The position numbers were made by a program, and so were the translations under genes. The notes below the pieces were generated by a model, which did no database searches, had not been told where the DNA came from, and saw only the letters and a program-made list of their open reading frames with translations. A stretch of 64,000 nucleotides of DNA from Lamellibrachia satsuma. Lineage: Eukaryota; Annelida; Polychaeta; Sabellida; Siboglinidae. The stretch spans positions 1,901,501-1,965,500 of the forward strand of contig BSQZ01000061.1 in the NCBI GenBank assembly GCA_033239005.1, given 5' to 3'. Positions within the stretch are counted from its first letter, which is position 1, and each line of letters opens with the position of its first letter. This document shows positions 63,674 through 64,000 of this stretch, piece by piece.

Positions 63674-64000
63674 ATTTGTATGATTGCTTAATAATCCTAT
63701 ATTTCTTATCGATTTTGCTTTTAGTATTGTATCATATTCATATCATGTTGACTGCTTCATTTACTTGGCAGTGAACGTCGTTTTTGCGCTCGCCAGATCG
63801 AGATTTATAACTGAATTTGTACTCAGTCGACCAATGCGTACATAGAATACTACAGAAGTGTAGTCAACGCATTGTTCTCCAGGTTCGAAACGATTTTAAT
63901 ATTGCACATCAGACGGCTACGTACATAGTAGCAACATAATCACTCACGATGACAAATAAAAATAACAGTGAAGACATCTATCACTGTAAACCGTAAAGAA

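Overview
This is eukaryotic, animal nuclear DNA. It is AT-rich, with intron-split genes, canonical GT/AG splice sites, non-LTR and LTR retrotransposon remains, tRNA-derived SINEs and very many minisatellites and (TA)n tracts. The gene content (a SEL1L orthologue, a PPC/DUF296-domain gene, C2H2 zinc-finger debris) and the CR1/L2-like LINEs suggest an invertebrate metazoan. Compact introns full of minisatellites would suit a lancelet or another marine invertebrate, but I cannot fix the species from sequence alone.

Layout. 1-2.9 kb is a 30-bp minisatellite that runs off the left edge. 4.2-4.86 kb holds a broken C2H2 zinc-finger array, followed by intergenic DNA and two more minisatellites (6.75-7.76 kb). 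8.1-32.9 kb (possibly to 35.1 kb) is one minus-strand gene, SEL1L, the scaffold of the HRD1 ER-associated degradation ubiquitin ligase. I reconstruct 20 coding exons whose phases all agree (5,802 nt, about 1,933 aa). The Sel1-repeat core and C-terminal membrane anchor are conserved. The N-terminal part is greatly enlarged, mostly by one 2.8-kb acidic exon holding thirteen 26-residue tandem repeats. Its introns carry several minisatellites and LINE/SINE pieces.

33.5-44.3 kb holds a 31-bp minisatellite, a duplicated unclassified segment (one copy split by a SINE), a Ty3/gypsy pol remnant and a second minus-strand gene encoding a PPC/DUF296-domain protein (two exons identified, 5' end not found).

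45.0-63.7 kb is a large nested inverted-repeat structure. Outer arms (about 45.03-46.0 kb against 61.44-63.67 kb) and inner arms (about 46.42-47.86 kb against 53.88-55.10 kb) flank (TA)n tracts and arrays of a CRE/E-box-rich repeat. A 3.4-kb CR1-like LINE with an SGNH-esterase-type ORF1 has inserted into one such array, and a second, 5'-truncated copy of the same family has inserted into the right outer arm. Between the right-hand arm segments lie pogo/Tigger-type remains (a MITE with TA target duplication and a gutted transposase) and an L2/CR1-like LINE 3' end.

The most noteworthy items are the expanded, modular SEL1L N terminus and the 18.6-kb nested inverted-repeat structure with its regulatory-motif arrays.
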